Shown in pieces: positions 33,949 through 41,845 of a stretch of 64,000 bases of DNA. Origin of the DNA: Campylobacter lari (GTDB lineage: Bacteria > Campylobacterota > Campylobacteria > Campylobacterales > Campylobacteraceae); the NCBI RefSeq assembly GCF_001017575.1, contig NZ_CP011372.1:1-64000 (forward strand), written 5' to 3'. The position numbers were made by a program, and so were the translations under genes. Below the pieces are notes generated by a model. It worked only from the letters and a program-made list of their open reading frames with translations, made no database searches and was not told the origin of the DNA. The stretch's first letter is position 1; each line of letters begins with the position of its first letter.

Positions 33949-33974
33949 ACAAGCCTTTTTAAGGCTTGTATTTT
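33949..33974 (+). terminator. Rho-independent terminator after infC
   Basis: ACAAGCCTT at 33949-33957 pairs with AAGGCTTGT at 33961-33969 around a three-base loop, followed by ATTTT. It isolates thrS-infC from the methyltransferase. Confidence 0.85.
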
Positions 33975-33980
33975 AAACTT

Positions 33981-35075
33981 ATGCTAGAAGAAAATCCACA
34001 ATTTTTAAAAGAACAAATCATAACTTACCTTGGTAATAAAAGATCCTTGCTTGAGTTTTTAAATCAAGGCTTTAAATTCGCACAAAATGAGCTTAAAAAG
34101 GACAAATTTAGTTTTTGCGATGTATTTAGTGGCTCTGGGGTAGTTTCGCGTTTTGTGAGGCCTTATGCGAGTTTTATCATGGCAAATGATTTGGAAGATT
34201 ATTCTAAAATCATCAATGAATGTTATTTGAGTAATCAAAATGCACAATTTTTACAAGAATTACAAAAATATTATGATTTTTTAATTTCTGATTTAAAACT
34301 CAAAAAAGGCTTTATAAGCAAACTTTATGCGCCAAATGATGATGAATATATCCAAAAAGATGAAAGAGTTTTTTACACGCTTAAAAATGCGATGTATTTA
34401 GACTCTATGCGAGAAAAAATTTCAAACCTGCCAAGTAATATACAAAAATACTTCATCGCGCCGCTTATCTATGAAGCAAGCGTGCATGCAAATACAAGCG
34501 GGGTTTTTAAAGGCTTTTATAAAGATAAAAATGGAGTGGGAAAATTTGGAGGAAATGGAGCAAATGCGCTTAGTCGTATAAAGGGTGATATAGCTTTAAA
34601 AATGCCTATTTTTTCAAATTTTACTTGTGAGTATGAGGTTTTTCAAAAAGACGCAAATATTTTAGCTAAGGAGCTTGATAGCTTTGATGTGGCGTATTTA
34701 GACCCACCTTATAATCAACACCCTTATGGGTCAAATTATTTTATGTTAAATTTAATCGCTAATTATAAAAAGCCAAAGGAAATTTCAAAGGTTTCTGGCA
34801 TACCAAAAGACTGGAACCGCAGTGCTTTTAACAAAGAAAAAAAAGCCGAAGATGCTTTGTTTGATTTGATAGATGATTTAAAAGCTAAGATTGTATTACT
34901 TTCTTATAATTGTGAGGGTTTTGTAAAAAAAGAAAATTTCACAAAAAGACTTCAAAGTCTTGGAGAATGCTTTGTGCTTGAGCAAAAGTATAATGCCTTT
35001 AGAGCTAGTAGAAACCTTTCTAAACGCTCTATGCATATACAAGAACAACTTTATGTGTTAAAAAAGAAGAATTAG
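33981..35075 (+). CDS. ctsM: DNA adenine methyltransferase, CtsM-like orphan enzyme
   Basis: A 364-residue N6-adenine DNA methyltransferase: SAM motif I at residues 47-53 (DVFSGSG) and the catalytic motif DPPY at 241-244, so the order resembles Dam-like classes. No restriction enzyme gene lies nearby. In C. jejuni the gene after infC (Cj0208) encodes CtsM, which methylates RAATTY and is needed for natural transformation; this position and type support orthology, but the recognition site is inferred. I chose ATG 33981 because a TTG five codons earlier lies inside the infC terminator. No clear ribosome binding site is visible. Confidence 0.8.
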   Translation: MLEENPQFLKEQIITYLGNKRSLLEFLNQGFKFAQNELKKDKFSFCDVFSGSGVVSRFVRPYASFIMANDLEDYSKIINECYLSNQNAQFLQELQKYYDFLISDLKLKKGFISKLYAPNDDEYIQKDERVFYTLKNAMYLDSMREKISNLPSNIQKYFIAPLIYEASVHANTSGVFKGFYKDKNGVGKFGGNGANALSRIKGDIALKMPIFSNFTCEYEVFQKDANILAKELDSFDVAYLDPPYNQHPYGSNYFMLNLIANYKKPKEISKVSGIPKDWNRSAFNKEKKAEDALFDLIDDLKAKIVLLSYNCEGFVKKENFTKRLQSLGECFVLEQKYNAFRASRNLSKRSMHIQEQLYVLKKKN

Positions 35076-35104
35076 AATTTAATTTTTCTAAAGCATAGTT
35101 GTAG

Positions 35105-35110
35105 TAAAAT
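35105..35110 (+). promoter_or_regulatory. Possible promoter -10 for rpmI-rplT
   Basis: TAAAAT within GTAGTAAAATGA lies 42 bases before the rpmI ATG. There is no recognisable -35. Confidence 0.3.
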
Positions 35111-35151
35111 GATAGCTTTCTTTTATGAAAAAATTTATCCAAAGGATACAC

Positions 35152-35343
35152 ATGCCAAAAATGAAAAGCGTTAAAAGTGCTGTTAAACGCTTCAAAGTAG
35201 GTAAAAATAAAATCAAAAGAGGTGCTGCTTATAGAAGCCACATTTTGACTAAAAAACCTGCTAAAAGAATGCGCGATCTTCGCACTTCTAAGTATGTTCA
35301 CTCAACCAATGTTAAAGCGGTTGAAAAAATGTTAGGAATTTAA
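35152..35343 (+). CDS. rpmI: 50S ribosomal protein L35
   Basis: L35 is a small, very basic large-subunit protein. The 63-residue product starts [16 protein letters not shown] and ends near KAVEKMLGI, typical of the family. I start at ATG 35152 with AAAGGA five bases upstream; an in-frame ATG nine codons earlier adds residues not seen in L35. rplT follows after a 98-base structured spacer. Confidence 0.96.
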   Translation: MPKMKSVKSAVKRFKVGKNKIKRGAAYRSHILTKKPAKRMRDLRTSKYVHSTNVKAVEKMLGI

Positions 35344-35363
35344 GCTCGCTTAAATTTAGTTTT

Positions 35364-35418
35364 TGACGAAAGTCATTCAAACTCCCCTTATTTTAAAGGG
35401 CAAGATTCGTTTAACGAA
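35364..35418 (+). promoter_or_regulatory. Structured spacer upstream of rplT (possible L20 leader)
   Basis: Three consecutive inverted repeats lie between rpmI and rplT: TGAC-GAAA-GTCA at 35364-35375 with a GNRA loop, CCCTT/AAGGG at 35385-35400, and TTCG/CGAA at 35406-35418. L20 represses its own operon in other bacteria by binding mRNA, so a leader function is plausible. Pairing is by eye. Confidence 0.4.
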
Positions 35419-35441
35419 CGCCAATTTGTGAAAGGATAAAT

Positions 35442-35795
35442 ATGGCAAGAGTAAAAACAGGTGTTGTAAGACGCCGCAGACATAAAAAAGTTTTAAAACT
35501 TGCGCGTGGTTTTTATAGTGGTCGCCGCAAACACTTTAGAAAAGCTAAAGAACAATTAGAAAGAAGTTTGGTTTATGCGTATCGTGATAGACGCCGCAAA
35601 AAACGTGATTTCCGTCGTCTTTGGATAGTACGTATCAATGCAGCTTGCAGACTAAATGATATTAGTTATTCAAGATTTATAAATGGTCTTAAAAAAGCAG
35701 GCATTGAGCTTGATAGAAAAATCTTAGCTGATTTAGCGATGAATGATGCAGCTGCTTTTGCTAAAATAGCAGATGCTGCTAAAAAAGCACTTTAA
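35442..35795 (+). CDS. rplT: 50S ribosomal protein L20
   Basis: L20 binds 23S rRNA early in large-subunit assembly and often autoregulates. The 117-residue basic protein starts [20 protein letters not shown] and has the [12 protein letters not shown] motif near residue 66. A GAAAGGA ribosome binding site precedes the ATG. The 3' end overlaps the start of the DNA ligase gene by 23 bases, and its terminator lies inside that gene. Confidence 0.97.
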   Translation: MARVKTGVVRRRRHKKVLKLARGFYSGRRKHFRKAKEQLERSLVYAYRDRRRKKRDFRRLWIVRINAACRLNDISYSRFINGLKKAGIELDRKILADLAMNDAAAFAKIADAAKKAL

Positions 35796-36681
35796 TCTTA
35801 CTGCAAGGCTTTTTATAAGCCTTGTTTTTCTCTTTACTCTCTTTTTAAATCCTCTTTTTGCAAAAGATATTTTACTTTTTAAAGTTTATGATGAAAAAGC
35901 ATTTAAAGATATAAATTTAAGCCATTATCTCATGAGCGAAAAACTCGATGGCGTAAGAGGACTTTGGAGTGGTAAGTCTATGCAAACAAGAGCAGGAAAT
36001 GCTATAAAACTTCCTTTATTTTTCACAAAAAACTTTCCTAAATTTGAGTTAGATGGAGAACTTTGGATAAAAAGAGCTTCTTTTGAAGAAATTTCATCTT
36101 TAATACGCCAAGAAAATCCTGATGAAAAACTTTGGCAAAAAGTAAGTTATAATGTCTTTGATGTGCCAAATGCTTGCGAGGAATTTAAACTTGATCCTTG
36201 TACTTTAGAAGCAAGATTAGAAGTTTTAAAAAAGTATTTGGTTAAAAATCCAAATGATTTTATAAAAATCATCCCACAAATTCACATTAAAGATAAAAAT
36301 CATTTAAAGCAATTTTACCAAGATATCATTTCGCATAAAGGTGAGGGTGCGATCATAAGATTAAACAACGCACCTTATGAAAAGAAAAGATCAAGCAATG
36401 CTTTTAAACTAAAACCTTTTGATGATACAGAATGTGTTGTAAAAAAGCATTTTGAAGGTAAGGGAAAATTTGAAGGTAAAATGGGATCTTTACTTTGTGA
36501 AGCAGTGATTGAGGGTAAAAAAGTAAGTTTTAAAATAGGCTCAGGTTTTAAAGAAAGCGATCGCTTAAACCCTCCGCCAGTTGGTGCTATCATCACTTTT
36601 AAATACAACGGCTTAACCAAAAATGGCAAGCCAAAATTTGCTAGCTTTTTAAGAGTGCATGAAAATAGCGTTTTAAAATAA
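35773..36681 (+). CDS. Exported ATP-dependent DNA ligase (LigE-like)
   Basis: A 302-residue ATP-dependent DNA ligase with a signal peptide: Lys 4-5, hydrophobic residues 12-26, and likely cleavage after PLFA at residue 30. The adenylated Lys is K57 in motif EKLDG, with the adenylation domain to about residue 220 (GEGAIIRL near residue 195) and a small OB-type C-terminal region. No DNA-binding insert or extra domain is seen, the minimal LigE plan known from Neisseria, Haemophilus and Campylobacter. Such enzymes act in the periplasm, perhaps on incoming DNA. No alternative in-frame start downstream of ATG 35773 precedes the signal peptide, although a terminator lies within it. Confidence 0.85.
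   Translation: MLLKKHFNLTARLFISLVFLFTLFLNPLFAKDILLFKVYDEKAFKDINLSHYLMSEKLDGVRGLWSGKSMQTRAGNAIKLPLFFTKNFPKFELDGELWIKRASFEEISSLIRQENPDEKLWQKVSYNVFDVPNACEEFKLDPCTLEARLEVLKKYLVKNPNDFIKIIPQIHIKDKNHLKQFYQDIISHKGEGAIIRLNNAPYEKKRSSNAFKLKPFDDTECVVKKHFEGKGKFEGKMGSLLCEAVIEGKKVSFKIGSGFKESDRLNPPPVGAIITFKYNGLTKNGKPKFASFLRVHENSVLK
35804..35829 (+). terminator. Terminator for rplT, inside the ligase signal-peptide codons
   Basis: CAAGGCTT at 35804-35811 pairs with AAGCCTTG at 35817-35824 over a five-base loop and is followed by TTTTT. The same bases encode ligase residues about 11-19. Confidence 0.85.
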
Positions 36682-36690
36682 AAGTAAATT

Positions 36691-37500
36691 TCAATTTTTC
36701 TTTGCAAAAACTCTAAAACAAAGATAAAGCACAAAAGCTATACAAGCACTAGCTATGATACAAGCTCCACTTGCAAGATTATAATAAAAACTCACAAAAA
36801 GCCCTATCACGCAAAAACTTATGCTCAAAAGCGTAGAGATGATCATCATTTGACCAAGCTTTTTAGAAAAGCTCTCAGCGATAAATGCAGGTATACTAAG
36901 CAAAGCTATCACAAGTATAAGTCCTACTACTTTGATGCTTATAACGATACAAAAAGCCATCATTGCGATTAAAAGATAATGAAAAAGATTAGTTTTAACC
37001 CCTCTTAAGCTTGCAAATTCTTTATCAAAGCTTAGAATTTCAAATTGACGATAAAAAAGCAATACTAAAATGATAAAAATCACATCAATCACTGCAAATA
37101 AAACTATATCTTGTGTAGGCACAGACAAAATACTACCAAATAAATACCCCATTAAATCACCATTATAACCAGGGGTTAAGTCTATGAGTATGATACCAAC
37201 AGCCATTCCAAAAGCCCATATAACCCCGACTATATTGTCACTTCTAAAAGGATATTTTTGTACTAAAAATGCTACAAGCAAGGCTAAAAAAAGCGTAAAT
37301 AAACTCGTACTAACAAGCACTGGCAAACCAAAATAAAATGCTATGCCTATACCCCCAAAAGCCCCATGCGTAATGCCTCCTGCCATAGAACTTAAGCGGT
37401 TGATCATGATCAAAGTCCCCATAATCCCACAAGCAATACTAGTTAAAAATGCAGCCAAAAAAGCATTTTGTATAAAAGAGCTAGATAAAAGTTCAAGCAT
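36691..37500 (-). CDS. znuB: Metal ABC transporter permease (ZnuB-like)
   Basis: The membrane subunit of a zinc/manganese-type ABC importer. The 269-residue protein has about seven to eight hydrophobic segments and the ABC-3 family pattern, including SSMAGGITHGAFGGIGIAF near residue 38. I use ATG 37500, which has an AAGGAA site upstream, instead of an ATG 16 codons earlier that would overlap the ATPase gene extensively. With this start the overlap is 8 bases. Zinc rather than manganese is inferred from the His-rich binding protein. Confidence 0.9.
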   Translation of the reverse strand: MLELLSSSFIQNAFLAAFLTSIACGIMGTLIMINRLSSMAGGITHGAFGGIGIAFYFGLPVLVSTSLFTLFLALLVAFLVQKYPFRSDNIVGVIWAFGMAVGIILIDLTPGYNGDLMGYLFGSILSVPTQDIVLFAVIDVIFIILVLLFYRQFEILSFDKEFASLRGVKTNLFHYLLIAMMAFCIVISIKVVGLILVIALLSIPAFIAESFSKKLGQMMIISTLLSISFCVIGLFVSFYYNLASGACIIASACIAFVLYLCFRVFAKKN

Positions 37501-38242
37501 GGTTTTTTCCTTCACAGCAACACTGCTCCAAGCTAAGCTCCACATCACAAAAATGCGTGTGATTTTGGCTTAAATGCGCTAGCAAATGTGCCTTTTTTTC
37601 AGGGGTGTTTTCATGTAAGAATAATTCTTTGTTTAAATATGCGATTTTATTTGCATAAGCTAAGCTTACATTTAAATCATGGCATATTACTATCACGCCA
37701 ACCCCACTTTCGTGTAATTTTTTCAAAAGCTCAAAAATCTGCACCGAGCCTTTGGTATCTATGCTTGCAGTAGGCTCATCAAGGATCAAAAGCTTACATT
37801 CACTTGCTAGGGCTCTTGCTATATAAACTCTTTGTCTTTGGCCTCCGCTTAGTTCGTTGATTTTTTTATCCCAAAAATTTCTCATACCTACTTTTTCTAA
37901 GGCTAGCAAGGCTTGCTCTTGATCTTTTTTGGTATAAAAACCAAAGAATTTTTTATCCACCCTTCCCATCATCACCACTTCTAGCACGCGTACTGGAAAG
38001 TTTGGATTAGCTAAAGTATTTTGTGGGACATAACCTATATCTTTTAAACTTAAGTTTTCAAAGTTTATATTTTTATGACTATTTAGTAAGCCTAGTATGA
38101 GTTTTAAAAGTGTAGATTTACCCCCGCCATTTGGCCCTACTATGGCTAAAAAGTCTTTGCTTTCATAGTTTAGGTTGATATTTTTTAAAACCTCATCTTG
38201 GTTATATGAAAAATTTAAATTTTTAATATTGATTTTTATCAT
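37493..38242 (-). CDS. znuC: Metal ABC transporter ATPase (ZnuC-like)
   Basis: The ATPase of the metal importer. The 249-residue protein shows Walker A GPNGGGKST near residue 36, the ABC signature LSGGQRQRVYIARAL near 132, Walker B LLILDEPTAS near 152, and the switch His in VICHDLN. A His- and Cys-containing tail (HTHFCDVELSLEQCCCEG) is unusual and could bind metal. It overlaps the upstream znuA-type gene by 4 bases and the permease by 8. Confidence 0.93.
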   Translation of the reverse strand: MIKINIKNLNFSYNQDEVLKNINLNYESKDFLAIVGPNGGGKSTLLKLILGLLNSHKNINFENLSLKDIGYVPQNTLANPNFPVRVLEVVMMGRVDKKFFGFYTKKDQEQALLALEKVGMRNFWDKKINELSGGQRQRVYIARALASECKLLILDEPTASIDTKGSVQIFELLKKLHESGVGVIVICHDLNVSLAYANKIAYLNKELFLHENTPEKKAHLLAHLSQNHTHFCDVELSLEQCCCEGKNHA

Positions 38243-39075
38243 TGTAAAACGCTTGCTATATTTTTTGCATCTTTTAAAAGCTCATTTTTATAATCACTTG
38301 GCAAATGATCAAGTTCCATGATTTTAAGATTATAATTACTTGCCATAGCTTTAATGGTATTATTATTAGCTCCTTTAGGTACAAAAATAGCTTTTATTTG
38401 CTCTTTTTGTATGAGTTTTGCAAGCTTGGCTAAGTCTTTTGGCTTAGGTTCTTTTCCTTCTATTTCAACAGGAATTTGACTTAGATGGTATCTTTTTGCA
38501 AAATACCCCCAAGATGGATGATAGACTAGAAAATGCTTGTTTTTTACATTTTTAAATAAAGCTTGTATTTGTAAATTTAATGCATCCATTTCTTTTAAGA
38601 AATTTTCTAAATTTTGCTCATAAAATGCTTTATTTTGTGGGTATTGTTCTATAAGTGCTAAAGTGATATTTTTAACATGAGTTTTTGCTAAAAGTGGATC
38701 AAGCCATGTGTGAGGGTCATCTCCATGATGATGGTGTCCTTCATGTGCATGCTCTTGCAAAGGTATAAAATCAATGCCATTTTGAGTAGAGATGATTTTG
38801 GTATTTTTGAGATTATCTTTAAGTTTTAAAATCCAAATTTTTTCAAATTCTAAATTTGCTGTGAAGTAAATATCGCTTTTTTCAAGTTTTAAAATACCAC
38901 TTGGTTTAAATTCGAAAGTATGCTCATTTGCATTAGGTGGTATGACTATATTAATATCTAAAGTGTCTTTAGCAATTTGTTTTACAAAGTAAGCTTGTGG
39001 AGCTATGCTAACACTTACCAAATCTTTAGCATATATACTTAAAAATGAAATCAAACACAAAAACAATACACGCAT
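38239..39075 (-). CDS. znuA: Periplasmic metal-binding protein (ZnuA-like)
   Basis: The solute-binding component of a cluster A-I metal ABC importer. The 278-residue protein has a signal peptide ending about SIYA at residue 16, metal ligand His in ANEHTFEFKPSG, a His-rich loop (EHAHEGHHHHGDDPHTW) typical of zinc-specific ZnuA, and a further His in VYHPSWGYFA. ATG 39075 has an AAGGA site five bases upstream; the frame extends further to a TTG without one. It is the first gene of znuA-znuC-znuB. Confidence 0.92.
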   Translation of the reverse strand: MRVLFLCLISFLSIYAKDLVSVSIAPQAYFVKQIAKDTLDINIVIPPNANEHTFEFKPSGILKLEKSDIYFTANLEFEKIWILKLKDNLKNTKIISTQNGIDFIPLQEHAHEGHHHHGDDPHTWLDPLLAKTHVKNITLALIEQYPQNKAFYEQNLENFLKEMDALNLQIQALFKNVKNKHFLVYHPSWGYFAKRYHLSQIPVEIEGKEPKPKDLAKLAKLIQKEQIKAIFVPKGANNNTIKAMASNYNLKIMELDHLPSDYKNELLKDAKNIASVLQ

Positions 39076-39102
39076 AATTTTCCTTTTTAAAAACAAAAAA
39101 AT

Positions 39103-39115
39103 ATTATACTATATT
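39103..39115. promoter_or_regulatory. Overlapping divergent -10 elements, znuA and methyltransferase
   Basis: ATTATA at 39103-39108 is TATAAT on the minus strand, 28 bases before the znuA start. TATACT at 39105-39110 or TATATT at 39110-39115 can serve the divergent plus-strand gene. The two -10 regions overlap in a 60-base spacer. Confidence 0.45.
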
Positions 39116-39135
39116 AGAAAAAATAAGGAGTGAAG

Positions 39136-39834
39136 ATGAATTTATGGAATAAAAAAGCAAAAAGCTATGCAAGGTATAATCCTAGTTTAAACGAAATTCA
39201 AAAAGCTACTTTTGCAAAACTTGGATCCTTACAAGGTAAAAGTGTAGTGGATATAGGTTGTGGGAGTGGTGTTTGGACTTTGCATTTGGCACAAAAAGCA
39301 AAAAGTGTTTTGGGTGTAGATAGCTCTAGTGCTATGCTTGAAATTTTACAAGAAGATGCAAAAACTCATGCTATATCAAATGTAAAAACTTTAAATTTAG
39401 ACTTTGAAAACTTTTATAAAAATAATAACACGAAATTTGACTTAGCCTTTTTGAGTATGTCTCCTGCTTTACAAAATGAAAAAGACTATAAAGCTTTTTT
39501 AAACTTAGCTTCTAAAAAAGTGTATTTAGGTTGGGCAAGTAGGCGCAAAAGTAGCTTTTTAGATCCTATATTTGAGCGTTTTAACACGCATTTTAAAGGT
39601 TATTATGAGGAGGATTTACAAAGTTTTTTAAATGCGCAAAATATCTCTTATGAAAGTGAAGTTTTTAACGAAACTAGAGTAGTAAAAAGAGATAAAGAAA
39701 GTGCGATAGAAAATGCTTTGTGGCATTTGAGTATGAATGGTATTAATGCAAACAAACAAGAGTTAGAAAGCTTTGTAAAAGATGAGGTAGAAGAGATTAT
39801 AGAAGCAAATATTAAAATTTTATTCATAGAATAA
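39136..39834 (+). CDS. SAM-dependent methyltransferase
   Basis: A 232-residue class I methyltransferase. SAM motif I is VVDIGCGSGVWTLHLA near residue 37, and LAFLSMSPALQN near 108 is the motif IV region. No substrate motif is recognised; small-molecule targets are typical for this fold. Start at ATG 39136 has AAGGAG five bases before; a GTG two codons earlier overlaps that site. I recall a similar gene near pyrC in C. jejuni. Confidence 0.82.
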   Translation: MNLWNKKAKSYARYNPSLNEIQKATFAKLGSLQGKSVVDIGCGSGVWTLHLAQKAKSVLGVDSSSAMLEILQEDAKTHAISNVKTLNLDFENFYKNNNTKFDLAFLSMSPALQNEKDYKAFLNLASKKVYLGWASRRKSSFLDPIFERFNTHFKGYYEEDLQSFLNAQNISYESEVFNETRVVKRDKESAIENALWHLSMNGINANKQELESFVKDEVEEIIEANIKILFIE

Positions 39835-39872
39835 ATATATTATTCTATGAAAATAAATATAAAGGAAATATA

Positions 39873-40250
39873 ATGGATGCAAATTCTGTATTTTTGTCTC
39901 TTAAAGATAAAACCCCATCAAACAAATGGAGTGAATTACAACAAAAATTATCTAATGCATCAGAGGAAGCTTTATCTCAAATTGCTTTAACGCCTTTAAA
40001 AAGTAATATAGTTGCTTTGGTTATAGGTATTTTCTTTGGATGGTGCGGTGCAGATAGATTTTATATTGGTGATAAAAAAATTGCTTTTGCTAAGATTGCT
40101 TTATTTGTTTTTATTGTTGTGGTTGTAACAGTAACACAAATTGATACTTTAAGATTGATTATTACTCTATATGTTTTGGTGGATTTATATTTTGTATGGA
40201 AAGAAACCAAAAAGAGAAACTTATCAAAAATTTATAGTATTTTGGATTGA
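39873..40250 (+). CDS. TM2-domain membrane protein (first of a pair)
   Basis: A 125-residue protein with a soluble N-terminal region and a C-terminal TM2 domain: two hydrophobic segments around a loop with GWCGADRFYIGD near residue 57, the DRFY motif characteristic of TM2. The N-terminal motif VFLSLKDKTPSNKW recurs in its neighbour, so the two are tandem duplicates. TM2 proteins are of unknown function. The TGA overlaps a TTG of the next gene. Confidence 0.8.
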   Translation: MDANSVFLSLKDKTPSNKWSELQQKLSNASEEALSQIALTPLKSNIVALVIGIFFGWCGADRFYIGDKKIAFAKIALFVFIVVVVTVTQIDTLRLIITLYVLVDLYFVWKETKKRNLSKIYSILD

Positions 40251-40627
40251 TAATTAAGATGTTTTTGCTTTATCTTAAAGATAAAATTCCTGCAAATAAA
40301 CTATCTTTTATTGAAGAACAATTAAAGCATATTTCGGAAGATAAGCTTCAAAAACTTAATTTAGTTAAGTTAAAAAATGCCGAGCTTGGTTTAATCTTAA
40401 GCATTACTTTTGGTTCTTGCGGGGTTGATAGATTTTATAAAGGTGATTGGCTTCTTGGTTGTGCTAAATTATCGCTTCTGTTTTTGTATGTTGTATTTAA
40501 TACCCCTATAGATGTTATTTGTGTATTTGTGGTTTTATTTTGGTATATTGCTGATATTTTTTTGGTGTTTTTTGGTATAAAAAAAGATAATTTTAAAAAG
40601 ATTATTGGTTTTATGAAAGAGTCATAA
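40247..40627 (+). CDS. TM2-domain membrane protein (second of a pair)
   Basis: A 126-residue paralogue of the preceding gene, with CGVDRFYKGD near residue 59 and LKDKIPANKL near residue 10 matching LKDKTPSNKW. I keep the TTG start in the TTGA overlap because it gives the same distance to the LKDK motif (13 residues) as in its partner; an ATG at 40259 is the alternative and neither has a clear ribosome binding site. It ends convergently with pyrC, overlapping it by 17 bases. Confidence 0.75.
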   Translation: MIIKMFLLYLKDKIPANKLSFIEEQLKHISEDKLQKLNLVKLKNAELGLILSITFGSCGVDRFYKGDWLLGCAKLSLLFLYVVFNTPIDVICVFVVLFWYIADIFLVFFGIKKDNFKKIIGFMKES

Positions 40628-41606
40628 AACCAATATTTTTTCCTGCCATAAATGGCACTACATCGCCGTATTTTTGTGCTACTTGCCATTCTTGTTTTTC
40701 TAAAGTGATGATTTTATCTTTTTCAAATTTAAGATTATGGATTTTACAAGCATTATCTGAAATAAATTTTTGTAAATTTGCTTCATTTGAATGTTTTTCA
40801 AAAAGTTCAGCTAAAACAGGTAAAATCACCGGCGCACTAAATACTCCAGCTGCGCAACCACAGCATTCTTTAGTGTGTAATGGATGAGGTGCGCTATCGC
40901 TTCCAAACATAGCTTTTTCATAACCACTAAAAGCAAGCTCGCATAAAGCGTCTTTGTCTTCATAGCGTTTTGCAATAGGTTTGCAAAACAAATGCGGATC
41001 CATCTTGCCACCTACTACATCATCAAGCGTTATCATTAAATGGTGTAAAGTGATAGTTGCGTATAAATTTTCATAATCTTTTAATAAATCACACAAAACC
41101 TTAGTGGTGATATGCTCCATGATGATTTTTAATTTTGGAAAGTTTTTGGCTAATTTTTCATAGATTTTAGCAAAATTTGCTTCTCTATCCATTACAAAAT
41201 CATTTGTTTCTCCATGCACTAGCAAAGGCAGGCCAAGCTCACTCATAGCATTTAACGTAGGCTTTAACTTTTCTATATCAAAGCTTGAAATTCCATTATC
41301 TGAGTTGGTAGTGATACCTGCAGGATAAAGCTTGATAGCAAAAAGCTCATCTTTAGCTTTTTCTAAAAATTGCTCATCATAATCTTTAAAAAATAAAGTC
41401 ATCAAAGGCGTAAAATCTTCATTTTTACACGCTTTTAAAATACGTTCTTTATAAGCTTTGAGTGCAGTTATTTCAGTAAGCGGGGTAATTAAATTTGGCA
41501 TGATAACCCCTGCTTTAAAGTCTTTTGCGCTAAATGGGGCTACAAGTTCAAGCATGCTTTCATCGCGTAAATGTAAATGCATATCCAAAGGGTTTTTAAG
41601 TGTCAT
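40611..41606 (-). CDS. pyrC: Dihydroorotase
   Basis: PyrC closes the pyrimidine ring to form dihydroorotate. The 331-residue protein has the metal-binding HLHLRD motif near residue 10 (DMHLHLRDES), and MFGSDSAPHPLHTKE near residue 240 with the catalytic Asp. This is the short type-II enzyme of Escherichia rather than the PyrC of Bacillus. ATG 41606 has an AGGAG ribosome binding site. It is the end of a minus-strand run eptC-dgkA-HTH-pyrC. Confidence 0.95.
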   Translation of the reverse strand: MTLKNPLDMHLHLRDESMLELVAPFSAKDFKAGVIMPNLITPLTEITALKAYKERILKACKNEDFTPLMTLFFKDYDEQFLEKAKDELFAIKLYPAGITTNSDNGISSFDIEKLKPTLNAMSELGLPLLVHGETNDFVMDREANFAKIYEKLAKNFPKLKIIMEHITTKVLCDLLKDYENLYATITLHHLMITLDDVVGGKMDPHLFCKPIAKRYEDKDALCELAFSGYEKAMFGSDSAPHPLHTKECCGCAAGVFSAPVILPVLAELFEKHSNEANLQKFISDNACKIHNLKFEKDKIITLEKQEWQVAQKYGDVVPFMAGKNIGFMTLS

Positions 41607-41614
41607 TTTATCTC

Positions 41615-41845
41615 CTATTTGAGTTTATATAAACCATTTTTGAGCTTTTCAAGCAAAGCTTTTTCTTCTAAAAATTTAAAAGTAGAAATGATGGTTGGTT
41701 TGCTGATGTTTAACCTTTTAGAAAGTTCTTCTATATTTGCAAAGACAAAGCCATCATCATCAGCATGAAGAGCTAAAAATTCTAAAATTTCAAAGCGTTT
41801 TTTACCAAAGATTTTCGCGCATAGTGTTTTTACTTTATCATCCAT
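41615..41845 (-). CDS. Small winged-helix DNA-binding protein
   Basis: A 76-residue protein composed of one helix-turn-helix domain: a helical N-terminal stretch (MDDKVKTLCAKIFGKKRFEI), then ELSKRLNISKPTIISTFKFL, a clear recognition helix, then a basic wing. It resembles MarR/RepL-type small regulators. Its gene overlaps dgkA by 16 bases and lies 8 bases before pyrC, so it probably controls this operon or nearby membrane-lipid genes, but no target is known. Confidence 0.78.
   Translation of the reverse strand: MDDKVKTLCAKIFGKKRFEILEFLALHADDDGFVFANIEELSKRLNISKPTIISTFKFLEEKALLEKLKNGLYKLK

Noticed and set aside
33966-33980. TTG start five codons before the methyltransferase ATG
   Set aside because: It lies inside the infC terminator hairpin.
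37501-37548. Longer N terminus for the ZnuB-like permease
   Set aside because: The added residues overlap the ATPase gene, lack a ribosome binding site and are not part of the hydrophobic protein.
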